A stretch of DNA of 64,000 nt, taken from the NCBI GenBank assembly GCA_963691655.1, contig OY829328.1, positions 84,324,400 through 84,388,399 on the forward strand, read 5' to 3'. A program made the position numbers and the translations under genes. The notes beneath the pieces are model-generated. The model searched no databases, had not been told where the DNA came from, and saw only the letters and a program-made list of their open reading frames with translations. Below, in pieces: positions 37,119-48,094 of this stretch (position 1 is the stretch's first letter; every line of letters begins with the position of its first letter). This DNA comes from Toxonevra muliebris (Eukaryota; Arthropoda; Insecta; Diptera; Pallopteridae).

Positions 37119-40100
37119 CGCTTGATGCTATTTTTTTTTAGATGGAGTTTGCCGTGGAATTTCACGTGAACTTGAACAGAGTACCGTATTTAAACGCAGA
37201 AAAAAATGAACGAGCGTTTTGGTTCAATATTTTGCTTTTTAATTACGGGTTAGTATTATCTATGGCAAATTTACTGATTGAATGAAATAAATTTTCTCCT
37301 TTTTAAGTGAAAATTAAATTGAGTAATCAAACGATACAATTTTCCCCTGCCCCACTCATCTCACACTTCCCGAAACACGTTTATGCCCACTCTTATTAAA
37401 ATAATCAGAAACTCCTGTCAACAAAGGAGATTACTTTTTTCCTAATTATTATTATTTTTTTTTTAATGGAAATTATAAAATATAGTGCCTACAACTCCAG
37501 AAACTTGATCTGAACACCACCTTACCCTTAAAAAAAGGGGTTCGGTAATGCCTTAAAGCTCTCATTGCATCCTTTAAATTACTTTTTCTGGAAAATATGT
37601 TTACCTCCATAGAGGAGTTGGTCAGAGCTGTTTTTAGCTGAGCTGGTCAAACCACTCTCTCTTCCCCCTCCCTCTAAAATAATTATTGGAAAATGTTTTA
37701 GTTACTTATTTAACCAAATTATAAAATATGATAATGAACACGCCTCATTGATGGAGTCTAGGCTCCTCTCCCACCCAAAAAATTAAGTAGTCTAAGCAAA
37801 TTTTTGGAGAACGGATCATATCATTATTTTTTATATGCATAATTCGTTTCATTATTATTGATATTTTACACAGAGAGAGAGAGAGAAAATTCAACGCTGT
37901 GTTTTCAACTGACCAATCACAATCGTTTGTTTCAATTGCAAGAGAGTAAAAACTGCTCAAAATATGTAGTAGAACCAACAGCTTAAATGAAGCAATCAAA
38001 ATGCTTTCAATACAAAAGATCTTTGATTTGATTTAACGTTTTATTATTTTTATATAAAATTCTTATTTAATTTCAAATATTTTTGCATTAACTTTGTAAT
38101 AATTTAAAATTTTCTTCTCCTTTTGTTTCATTGCAGGTAAAAAACTAAATAAATAATAAAAAAAAACAAAAACAATCAAATGTATTGGGCTGTAAGTAAA
38201 GAATTACAAAACTATATTCTAAAAACAAACAATGCTAATACAAAACTATAAACTCTTATTCCCCCACTCGCCGCCTCCTTCTTTCCCCAAACTTTTCATT
38301 GCTATAAGGCACAAAAAAAAAAAATACGTTAAAAATTTTTCAATTAATCGTCAACCAAACGGAAAGAAGCAATTTTCTTTTAAATCAACCAATGTCATTA
38401 ACATGAAAAGCATTAGAGAATATGATGAAGGTTGATGATTTTCATGATGATGCTGATGCTGATATTTAGAAAATATTTAAAACGTTTTTTCCTTACATTT
38501 CTATACTTCTAAATACCTTTGGTATTTATAAAATGAAAAACACATTCCACAAGGACATGCTTATAATCATTAACACACGACAGACATACAATATATCCTT
38601 TTCCCCTTTTTGATTTTTTTTTTTTTTTTTGTAAGGAGACATAATTGAAATGACCATTTACCTAAAAATACCACAAGGCAGCAGTTACAGCTTCAGCAAC
38701 ATTCAAAAATTAATATGCAAAATTGGTGAAAACAACAAAAATCATAAATATGTATGCAAAGCAAGGATATATGTATGTATGGGCAAGAATATTTAGTAGA
38801 AATATATAAAATCTACTTATAAATATTTAAACTAAAAAAGGGATAAAATTTTGCGTATGCTTGTTTATTGTAAAATTTGAAGAAGGGTCACTCAATTTTA
38901 CTTAAGGGTGCTTTAATTTTTTTTCTCACTTTGCTTGTTATTAAAATGAAATGAATGTCCTTAAATAAAACTGTAAATGAAAAAGATGGAATTTTCTAGG
39001 AGAAAATGTTCTCAAGCTTTTCTTGTTTTTCGTATTTTTTTTTTTCTGATTGAGAATTTAAGCAGCTGTAGGTTGAGTTGAGCATTAGAAATTAATAGAA
39101 AAACAAGATTTGAATTTAATAGAAATATTTATAATATTGTAGCATTAAATAGAGTTTATCACCCTCTTTTATTATGGATATGAAAAAGACGAAGGTATTC
39201 GAAATATAAGCTTATAAAATACTAGAGATAAAATACTTTGAAAACGACATTGAGTATTGAGGGTTCAGGTTCTTTTGTATGACTGAACCTTTTTCTTTCG
39301 CAGCTTCTTACAATTTCAGTTTCTTCTTTCAACGCTTTAGTTTCTTCTTGCACAGCTTTAGTTTCATTTCTCATAGGCTAAAAATGATATCCCTTCAAGA
39401 AAAGTTGCTACACAAAAACCGTTGATATCAAGTTCAACGTTCAAATCAAACACCTTTGTTTTTTTCTTCTTTTTACCATTCGTTAGTATTTCAGCATTTA
39501 TTTGAAGGTCACTTCAAAGAGTTTCACACATTCAACTTCTGAATCTAATGACATAGAACTTGATTTCTATCAACAGCTCACATACCTTGTTGTTACTACA
39601 TAGTTTATTGTCTCTAATCAACTATTGTGTCAAATGACATTTGTCTACTTTTAGGCGCGCAATTTATATATATACATACACACATATGCTCCCATTTGAC
39701 TGCACAGAATGTGCCCCAAAAAAACAAAGTAAACACAAATATAATAAAAAAATATATTTCTATAGTAAAAGTTGTAAATAAGTAAGTAAAGAGAAGGTCA
39801 ATTGCTTTGCTTTCACTTATGTACACATGCATATCATAGTATAGTTTTTGGGATAAAAAAAATTCCAATTTTCCTCTTGATACTTTTTTTTTTTGGGGTA
39901 GTACACATAGTTCTGTTGCTGCTGCTACTGCTGCTGATGGTTGGTCGCGTGTCCCAAATCAGCATAAAATTTCATTTACTTCTTGTTCTTCGGCTTGCAT
40001 CCCTGACTCCGTGCCTGTTTGTCATATCAATCCAATTTGTTTCATATCTTTTTGTCTAACTGAATGTCCTCTAGTCTTATCCGACCCATTGTGTCATACT

Positions 40101-41300
40101 CGTGTGCATATATTATTTTTTAAGTATTTTTTAGCCCTTTTTTCCTTCCTACTTGCTGTTGATATTTCTCTTGTTATTATTGTCTTTGTTAGTGATACGA
40201 TGCCGTAATGGGACATGCGACTATCATGCGCTTATAAGCTTCTATTGCTCATCTATCCGTTTCTCTGCCTGTCTGTCTGTCCGTCCTTTCCAATTTGTGT
40301 CCCATCGATGCCTATACATACATCGTTTACATGCATGTATGTTTGTACGTCAATCCAATTTGATTTGGCGGTTTTTGGCAATTTTTCTTCTCATTTTCTG
40401 TTTTTTTTTTTGCCTTGCCTTGACTTGACTGGCCTGGCCTTTTGTAACCTTATGAACTTTCCTTTTGATATGATTTTTTTTTCTTCTTCGTTTGTTTGTT
40501 TTTATATTTGTTGTTATTGTAAAAAGGATTTTTGTTAGTTTTTTTGTAGTAATATTTTCTTGTTAAGACTTTGAAAATTGTAAATATATTGATGGGTTAA
40601 GCCTTAAGTGCTGACTGGTTGTAAAATTGCAATTTTTGTAGGATATTGATGTTGATGAAGCGTCAGAAAGGGAAGAGAGTTTTGTTTGTAAAAAGTACGT
40701 TCAGAGTGAAAGAAAGAAGAAGAAGAAGAAAAAAGCGTGCGAATGGCAGATTTTATACTGGTTAAATATTCCCTTCAGAATGCTTTCACAGTCTCCCACC
40801 TATTTTACTTGAATGGAACTTGAAGGAACTTTCTCTGACTCCGCTCAGCAATGAAAATCGGATAATAATTCAATAGAACTGTTTTCCTCAATTGACCTTA
40901 CAATAATTTCATGCAGTTTCAGCAATAATGTTGATCCTCTAGAATATTTTTTTGCGAATCATTACCTTCTAATGAAAATTCAGCTAGAATAAGATGAGAG
41001 CTTTTCACAGAGAGCCACGGTAATCGAAGTCTGCCTGGTTCTAACCGCAATAGACTACATAGTTTCTCTACTCGCTTGCCTCACAAACCCACCATCTGGT
41101 TGATTAAAAACTTCTGAGGTTTAGAGCTGTTAGACCCGTATACAAAGGCCTAAGCAAATACTGTCTCTAAGCTCAGAAAAAATTAGGTCTCCCAAAATTG
41201 ATAGCCAACGTAATCAAGGAGTCTTTTGTTCTTTTCACGAGAGACGAAGCTAAATATGACTGAAGGTCTCTTTGTTACACCATTCAAAAGTACCACTATA
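37119..41300. other. Non-coding stretch
   Basis: No gene is recognised. Besides the splice-like structure at 38.1 kb it holds a short degenerate repeat of about 24 bp based on GCTTTAGTTTCTTCTT at 39298-39380, CTG triplets near 39915 and TGTC repeats at 40265-40285. Frames at 39802-40538 are pyrimidine-rich translations. A frame that joins the LINE fragment downstream may begin as early as about 41170. Confidence 0.5.
38110..38200 (+). promoter_or_regulatory. Candidate recursive splice site with 55-nt RS-exon
   Basis: A long pyrimidine tract (38110-38130) ends in TTGCAG (38131-38136), which abuts GTAAAA (38137). A strong donor GTAAGTAAA begins at 38192, 55 nt downstream. The 55 nt hold several stops in one frame and look non-coding. 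This is the same plan as the structure at 276-369, where the gap is 52 nt. The tract here is the better acceptor; the abutting donor is weaker because position +5 is A rather than G. The structure fits a zero-length ratchet exon, an ordinary non-coding cassette exon, or chance. Confidence 0.35.
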
Positions 41301-42542
41301 ATAAAATATATTAACTGGTGGAAAGTAACGATAAGAGACCATGGAAAATCAATCCTTTTGGATATGACGGCGAGTTTTGTGTTAATGCAAAATATATTGC
41401 AGTCTCGCTCTTAGAAACTACACAAGTCGAACTTTCTAGAGCTGTGACTGAAATCAAAATGAGTTCCCCCCCAAATATACAAAAATACTTAATTGGGAAA
41501 CTTCAAACTATCGCAAGGTCTCTTTCAACATTTCATACGCAAGTGGTGTGTTCCCGTCTTGTTGGAAAATTTGCTAACGTCCAACCCATTCTTAAAAACG
41601 GCAAGACGACTACGGACCCTGTGAATTACCAAGGTAATGGAACACGTAATAAACATTCAGTTGGTTAAACATCTAGAGCAAAACAAATTTATTAATGATC
41701 GCCAATACGGTTTCCGTAGAAATCGCTCAACGGGTGATCTTATGGCGGTCCTCACCGAGAACTGGAACCATGGCTTAGGTGAGAGTAAAGCGGTTGCTTT
41801 GGATATATCCTCAAGCATTGGAATCAAAGGCGTTTGATTGAGCACAAAGCACTGGTGTCAAAACTGATTGCGTATGGTATCGGCAAATAACTTCACTCGA
41901 TGGATCATGAGTATTCTAAGTGACCGCTCTATCCGTATTGTAAAAGATGGTATTACTTCTGAAGGTAGTGTCATCAATGCTGCAATTCCGCAGGGTTCGG
42001 TCCTCTCCCCGGCCCTTTTCCTTATCTTCATCAATGACCTTCTGTCATTTACAAATAACCCTATCTACTCGTTTGCGGATGACAGCACCATTGAAAGGAA
42101 AAGGCATACTATGAATGACTCACTCAATAATGTTCTCCAATCAATCTCCGAGTGGGGTTTTACGAAAGGAGTTAAATTCAACACGCGTTAGACCCAATGT
42201 TGTTTGCTTTCTAACCTCCTATCAATCCCCTTGTTATGGTTGGGGTAGTTATTGCGGAGTCAGTGACTCTTGATGTTCTGGGCATGTGACGTCCGTTGGA
42301 ATAATTATATTTTTAACATGACGAAATAAGCAGTCAAGCGTTTTGGCTTTTTAAGGCGATGTAAAAAATACTCCAACTGATCTCCGCATGATCTACACCA
42401 CCTATATCCATCCCAAAATGGAGTATAACTCGCACCTATGGGCAGGAGTTTCACGAACCCAACGGGAGCTCCTAGAGCGAATTTAACATCGGGCGGCAAA
42501 GCTAATAAGTAGGAAACAGTAGCTCTATTCAATCCTTGGAAC
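41300..42542 (+). pseudogene. LINE reverse transcriptase relic, 5' part
   Basis: This is a decayed non-LTR retrotransposon ORF2. In order it shows the linker and an FPSCWK-type block near 41560, NYQ near 41625, QYGFRRNRSTGDL (41705-41742), VALDIS (motif A, near 41795), IPQGSVLSPALF (41985-42020), the catalytic FADDS (near 42075), and a C-terminal stretch with EYNSHLWAG near 42423. Between NYQ and the next block some thumb-side codons are missing, the residues after VALDIS are out of frame, and stops and frameshifts recur near 41840, 41890, 42190 and 42330. The motifs place it in the jockey/CR1 assemblage; the exact clade is uncertain. The 5' limit is unclear: the same frame can be followed back to about 41170. 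Confidence 0.85.
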
Positions 42543-43580
42543 CAAGGCCGTATTTATGGGGGAGGTTTTGGGGGTTCTGATCCCCCCTCCCCCCCGAAAT
42601 GTGGAAACTTTTTTCTAATTTTTGAGATTAATTGCCAATGAATGAAAAAAAAGTCAAAATAAAATCTGTTTAACGATATTTTTTACTTTCATCGGTTTTT
42701 TTTTTTTAAGAAGTCAAACATAAAAAATAAATTTGAAATCTTAGTTACACTATGCGATCAAATCCGATTTGTTTTCTTCGAAATAAGGTTTGACTACGGA
42801 TTCAAAAAGAGAAGGTGATACTGAGCACTTCTGCATTCATAGTTTTTCTAGGTCAGTAACTGTTTTTGATTTAAAGTTTCGTCCTGAATTAGTTTAAAAA
42901 TTTTAAAAATTAATAAAAATAGAAAAAATTATCGGATCCTTGTAAAATTAGACTTGCTTGAACCCCATTTTTTGTCCTAAAACGTGACGTGATGGCCTCA
43001 GATTCGTGTTCAACGTGAAAAATTCTTTATTATTAGTATAACCCATGCAGTTTTAGGAGGCAATCTTAAAATATAATTAATTTTTTAACGCATTATTGCT
43101 CAGAGCAATGCTCAATGCTGTGACTTCACGAATTTAGGGAATATAAGTCAACCTCATCCGGGTTCCTTATCACTGATGGCTCAAATTCCCAATGATGATC
43201 ATTTGAAAAAAATGAGCCTCTACTATTTTTGGTCATTTTTTTTTAGGTTGGGTACATCATCAGTAGTGGGAAGTCAATGAGTTAATGAAATTATGTCCCT
43301 CACGATAAAAAAAATGCATTAGAATGCATATTGAATAATATTTATTTGAAAAAATTTAATTTGATTATTCTGTGAATTTTTTGTCACTTTTGGCCATTTT
43401 TTTGAGGTTAAGATTAAAAACAAATCGGAAAATTTTTCCTAAAATTTTAATTTTATAGGGTCCATCAAATATATCACCGATTTAATTTATTGTATTTAAA
43501 AATCAGTTTGATAAAAATTATTTATGAATATTTTCTTCAAATGAAAACCCACCCGAAAAAAATTTCTGGCTACTGCCCTG
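42543..43580. mobile_element. hAT-like non-autonomous element (1038 bp)
   Basis: The element interrupts the LINE relic and is flanked by the perfect 8-bp duplication CTTGGAAC (42535-42542 and 43581-43588), which fits the hAT preference nTnnnnAn. It begins CAAGGCCGTA and ends TACTGCCCTG, whose reverse complement CAGGGCAGTA matches at 8 of 10 positions. A G-run/C-run hairpin (GGGGGTTCTGATCCCCC) lies just inside the left end, as in many hAT elements. No frame of useful length or transposase motif is present, so it is non-autonomous or an internally decayed copy. Confidence 0.85.
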
Positions 43581-43900
43581 CTTGGAACATCATAAAAACG
43601 TGGCCTGCGTGACTCCATTCTATTCATTGTAGTCTATTCTATTCATTTCCACACAAAATGCGCGATTTGATGCCACCAGCTCAAGTGTTCTCAAGAGCTA
43701 CACAAACTGCGAGTGGAGTCCACACATTCCACGTGGACACTGCATTCCAAAGAACCACACGTTACAGAGTTAGTATTTCCTCTGTAATACCGCGTGATTA
43801 TGGAACATGCTCCCTGCAAACATTTTTCCTGGTTGTTGCGACCTTTCCAAATTTAAAGCAAACGTTAACAGACACTTCTCCCACTAACCTATCTTCCTTT
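43581..43900 (+). pseudogene. LINE relic, 3' part beyond the hAT insertion
   Basis: After the second copy of CTTGGAAC the LINE resumes with LEHHKNVACV, an 'EHRRNVA'-like phrase typical of the C-terminal part of these ORF2 proteins. A frame with LMPP follows at about 43670, and in another frame WNMLPANIFPG and FKANVNRHFSH end at a stop near 43890. The order matches the C-terminal end of the family, so the two parts are one element split by the hAT insertion. Frame changes between the blocks show that the copy is dead. The 3' terminus and target duplication of the LINE were not found. Confidence 0.8.
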
Positions 43901-46680
43901 TCCAATCACCACAGAGACTTTATACATATATTTTTTAACAAAACTTGTATTTCAAATGTCAAAATGGGACAAAGGCAGAAAATTTCATTCAAACAAAAAA
44001 GTTAGACCACTGTTTCTAAGTTTACTCCCACCACATCGGTACAGCTTTCTCATCTCTCTCTCCCTCTTTCACTCTTCTTCGCCCTAATCTAAACAACAAT
44101 AATATTAATTTATTAGTCCCTTAATAAGGCGCACGTACACACACACACACACCTTTATTTTGACAGCAAACACGCTTAAAAATTATAACAACCAACAAAT
44201 AAATAATGCATACAATAAAAATAAAATATTTACCTTTTATTTTTTTGTTTTTTTTTATTTTGAATGTGAGAAAGAACCAAACAAAAATTTACATAAATTA
44301 CCCGTATGAATGCAAATTGTCCCAAATCGGAAGACAACAACAACAACAAAGTAAACCCGCAATAATAATATCATTTCCTTTTTTCTTCTAAACAACCAAA
44401 CTGAAGTAACAAAAAAAAAAAAAAAAAGGCACACGTCAACTTCAATGTCAGCTCTCAACTTTAACTCTCAATATAGCAATTAGCATTGAAAATACAACAA
44501 AAATAAAAAAAAACCCAAAAGGAGTAGATAAACACACTTAAGCAATGCAAAAACAACAACCATGAAAAAAAGGTGTGTTGTTCCTTTCAAATTACTAGGG
44601 TCTTGTAATGGTGAGAGCGAACAATAACAACAACATCGACTAGAAAAAGAAAATAGATCATAAATAACGTACACACTTCAACGCGTCAAAGAGACACAAA
44701 AAACACAAACAGGAACTAACTACAACAATAACATCAACGACGTGTGCGCCATGTCCGCTATAAGAATATTCGTAACCTCTCCTCTCCTTCATTTAACATG
44801 GAGTACCTTTCTCTATTCTACCTCTCTCTTTCACACACACTCTTTTGTTTCTTGTAGTTTTTTTTGTGAAGAGCGAACCCTTTTTAATATGAGCAGAACG
44901 CATAACTGTTTTTTTTCCTCTCTTTTTTCTTAATGTATTAGACAAAGAGTACAAAAGTAGAAAAGTAGAAAAAGAAGAAGAACATACCAGCCAACATACT
45001 ATAACCTCAAAGGACATATTAAATTTATAAAAAAAAAAAAAAATCGGTGAATAAAGGTGAAAGGTTAAAGTAACAGCATCATAAATACTTGAAATCCTTT
45101 TTATTTTATTTTTTCTGTCTTTTTTTTCTTTCGATTTGGCATGTGTCCCTTTAAAGGATTGAGAATTGTTTATATACATAGAAAAAAAAAATAAAAATAA
45201 AGAAATATATCCCGTTTTGGAATATTTGTGTAAGACGCAGACAATCGAATTGTAGTGCCACAAAAAACAACAACAACAAAGGAAAATGACAATGAATGAA
45301 CCATAAAAAAAAGAACACAAGCACAATAAACAAATTTGTATTTGATGCGGTGCCATTGTGTGTGCTCTGTTGCCTCTACTTGTTCTACTGCTAATGGATC
45401 TTATAGATCTATACTTTTGATGCTTCTTCGTCTTCTTCAGTGGAATTTGTTCTATGTAACTGCAAAGTGCCCATCCCTTAATCATATTAACACACAAAAA
45501 AAGAAAGAAAAAAACACTCAACTGTTTTTTTGTTTTTTTTTTTTGTTATGGTAACCCTATCTTTTCTTACAGTTACTTTGATTGTTGGCATAGGGTTTAT
45601 GTCTTTCTGTCTGTCTCTTCGTCTTAGCTATCCCATTTGTGCATGCAGCTCCCCCTTTTTTCTCTCACTTCACTCACTTTTTTTTCATCTGCATAGTGTT
45701 AACGCTAACGCTACCGCTTTTGCTTTTTGTTGTTGCTTCTGCTGTCACGCTTGACTGCTGCCAAATTGCTGTCAACATCAACATCAACTGTTATATTCAA
45801 AAAGAAAAAAAAAATTGAGTACAAATTTTTGACAACTTCAACTTCTTCGCTGAAGCGTGTTCTGCGTGGCGGGTGTGCGTGCGTCTGTGCGTTGGCAGCT
45901 TTTGACACTTTTACGCTTATCAAATTCAATGTCTTCCTTCTTCTTCCTTTGCAAGCGGTTTTTTGTTTTTTTTATTACTATTACTTTTTTTTTTTGGTAG
46001 GTACTTGTGCTTTTACTTTTTGCTTTTATTACTATCTAAAGAAAAAGAAAAGGGTTTTAAATTGTTGATAATTTTTTTGTTGTGTGTTAGCTGTGAAAGT
46101 ATTTTGTTGTTTTTTTTTTCTTCTTCTTATTTTGCTATCTTTAGCAATAAAAGCTTAAGAATTTTATTAAAGCATAAAAGTAAGTGAGGTTAAGGTGAAT
46201 GTTTAAGAAAAAAAGTGTAAAAGAGGAGAAAGATAAGATTGTGGGAGCAGGGAGAGAGAGAGAGAGAGGATAAGTAAAAATGTTACTCAGTTTTATTAAT
46301 ATGATGAAGATGTGAGCAGCTGATTTTGACATTTCATGGTATTTGAGCATAACAGCAATCTTAAGAGAATGAGAATGAGAGCTGCAAATGCTGTTGGGGT
46401 TGAGGAGCAGCATTACAGATGCGAAAAAGTTGACATGAAAAGTTTAATTTATATGACAGGCAAAAATAATCAAAATGGTGAGAGAACAAAAATAAATTCG
46501 AAATAAATTTAATTTGTTAGTGTGATTTTATTGCTATTTATTTTGAAGACGTATCTATTTTTATGGTCTTGTATATATTTGGCATTGATTTTGCAGATAT
46601 TTGGACGAAAAATAAAAAATGGCCGAAAACCCTTACTTTCTGCTTTTCTACTTTCGTCACCCTTAACTATACATCATTTT
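43900..46680. other. Non-coding stretch with low-complexity frames
   Basis: No gene is recognised. A (CA)n tract lies at 44137-44152, poly-A runs near 44410 and 45030, and (AG)n at 46250-46267. The longest frame of the window, 242 codons on the - strand at 44793-45521, is made of F, K, S and C runs from simple sequence and is not accepted. Frames at 45530-46187 are alike. Confidence 0.6.
46250..46267. repeat. (AG)n microsatellite
   Basis: About nine AG dinucleotides, GGGAGAGAGAGAGAGAGAGG. Simple sequence. Confidence 0.8.
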
Positions 46681-46683
46681 GTT

Positions 46684-46973
46684 ATTTTCTGAAAAATTTT
46701 AGCCTATTGATTCACAAAAATTTAAGTTTCTTCTTTATTCTACTTCTTACCAGATCTACTAATTTTCCACCTAAATTTCTCCATACCAGCAGCTGAAAAA
46801 TGCATGGCCCGTTGACCGATTGTAATTTTCATTTTCTGAAAAATTTTAGTCTAATGATTCACAAAAATTTAAATTTCTTCTTTATTCTACTTTTTACCAA
46901 ATCCACTAATTTTCTACCTAAATTTCTCCATACCAGCAGATGAAAAATTCATGGCCCGTTCACCGATTGTAAT
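46684..46973. repeat. Tandem duplication, 147-bp unit
   Basis: Two adjoining units (46684-46830 and 46831-46973) start with ATTTTCTGAAAAATTTTAG and end with CCGATTGTAAT. They differ by about ten substitutions and almost no indels, which suggests a young duplication compared with the other arrays. Neither unit has a protein of recognisable kind. Confidence 0.92.
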
Positions 46974-47089
46974 AAGTCCGAGTAGAAATCTGTACATGCC
47001 TCCTTAGAATTATAAGTTAAGCCTTGTCTTAGTTTCAGCTTACACAGTAGGCGAAATTATGTAGATAGTATTCAGGTTTTGATGCCTTT

Positions 47090-48094
47090 TGGTATCGAAT
47101 AAATATCCAGTAAAATTGATGCTAAGATCTCGTGACCAGCACACAAGATTTCGCGATCTAAATTCAAAATCTCAAAGCCAATTGGGAATATTTCTAGACT
47201 GTCAAACAATATCTCTTGATCAACATACAAGATCTCGAGTTCTATCCTCAAAATCTAGGAATGCGAACTCAAGCATGAGATCGTCATATAAGAACATGAG
47301 GTCGCGCATTCAAGATCCTGTAACCAGCACACCAAATCTTGCGATCAACAACTTATTTTTCTAGACTGCAATACTTACCTGCATCTCGACGACCTCGATA
47401 GTCTAGTAGATAGTGCACTAGACTTTCACGCAGAAGGTTGCGGGTTCGATTCCCGGCTTGGTCTGGTGGTTAATTCTCATAAACTTCTTATATTCACTAT
47501 CGATATGAAGTGGATGAGAATTATAAGAATGTGTACAAGTGCACGACTTGGTTGGTAATGGCAAAGTCACCTAGCTGATAAAAAAAAATTGCCACACAGC
47601 CATTCGGAATCGGCGTTAAACTGTAGGTCCTACCATCGCCACTGTGGTCTAGTGGCAGAGTGCCAGACTCTTGTCTCTGGAGAACCAACTTTGGTTCTCG
47701 GTTTGGTACAATAGATCTTTTAGGTCGCAGTGCCTGACTTTCGAGTCATAATACCTGCATCTTGTGATCAAAATACATGAACATACGCTCAAAATCAGGA
47801 GAATGACATCCAAAATCTAGAGATCGATGTTGAAGATCTCTAGATCTATGCTGCAGATCTCGACATCACCACAATTTCTCGTCATCGTTTAACATATTTT
47901 TGGAATTGACGCTCATAATCTCGCTTTTGGTAAACCAGATCTCGTAATCTTCACCCAGTAGATCGAACGTGTAGAATAAACTCCAGTTTCTGTAGACTTT
48001 ACTGCACTCACGCCGAAAATGGGATAGCAGATTTATAATTTTGAACATATTTATCGTATTGGTATTGAATAAATATCCAGTAAAATTGATACTA
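47090..48094. repeat. AAGATCTCG-rich repeat, copy A, flanked by 35-bp direct repeats
   Basis: Short phrases such as ATCAACATACAAGATCTCG recur at 20-30 bp through the block. The block begins and ends with nearly identical 35-bp direct repeats (47090-47124 and 48060-48094, two mismatches; shared core AATAAATATCCAGTAAAATT). A SINE lies inside (47387-47752); without it and one target copy the repeat spacing would be 594 bp. Long segments match the array at 51.3-52.3 kb. A 91-codon frame at 47089-47364 is a reading of the repeat and has no domain. Confidence 0.75.
47387..47752 (+). mobile_element. tRNA-derived SINE, copy 2, chimeric 3' end (366 bp)
   Basis: The insertion is bounded by the 10-bp direct repeat ACCTGCATCT (47377-47386 and 47753-47762). 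The head carries an A box TAGTCTAGTAG (47399-47409) and a perfect B box GGTTCGATTCC (47443-47453). The head and body match copy 1 at 28.48 kb up to GTAGGTCC near 47633. Beyond that point copy 1 has its AACCTAACCT tail, whereas this copy continues with a second tRNA-like module: an A-box-like TGGTCTAGTGG at 47645-47655 and a poor B-box-like GGTTCTCGGTTT near 47692. It is thus a composite or dimeric SINE, or two elements joined by template switching. Confidence 0.85.

Noticed and set aside
42543..43580. Coding hAT transposase
   Set aside because: No frame of meaningful length and no transposase motif in any frame; the element is non-autonomous.
44793..45521. Longest frame in the window, 242 codons on the - strand
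   Set aside because: Composition follows the underlying poly-T, TTG and AAG simple sequence (long F, C, K and S runs); there is no domain, no start context of note, and overlapping frames on both strands are equally open.
47089..47364. 91-codon frame with repeated SRD/NSKS phrases
   Set aside because: It is a reading of the AAGATCTCG repeat; the related copy at 51.5 kb gives a different, shorter frame.
47387..47710. Possible true tRNA genes
   Set aside because: A and B boxes are present, but acceptor stems do not pair well and the units lie within target duplications, so they are SINE heads.
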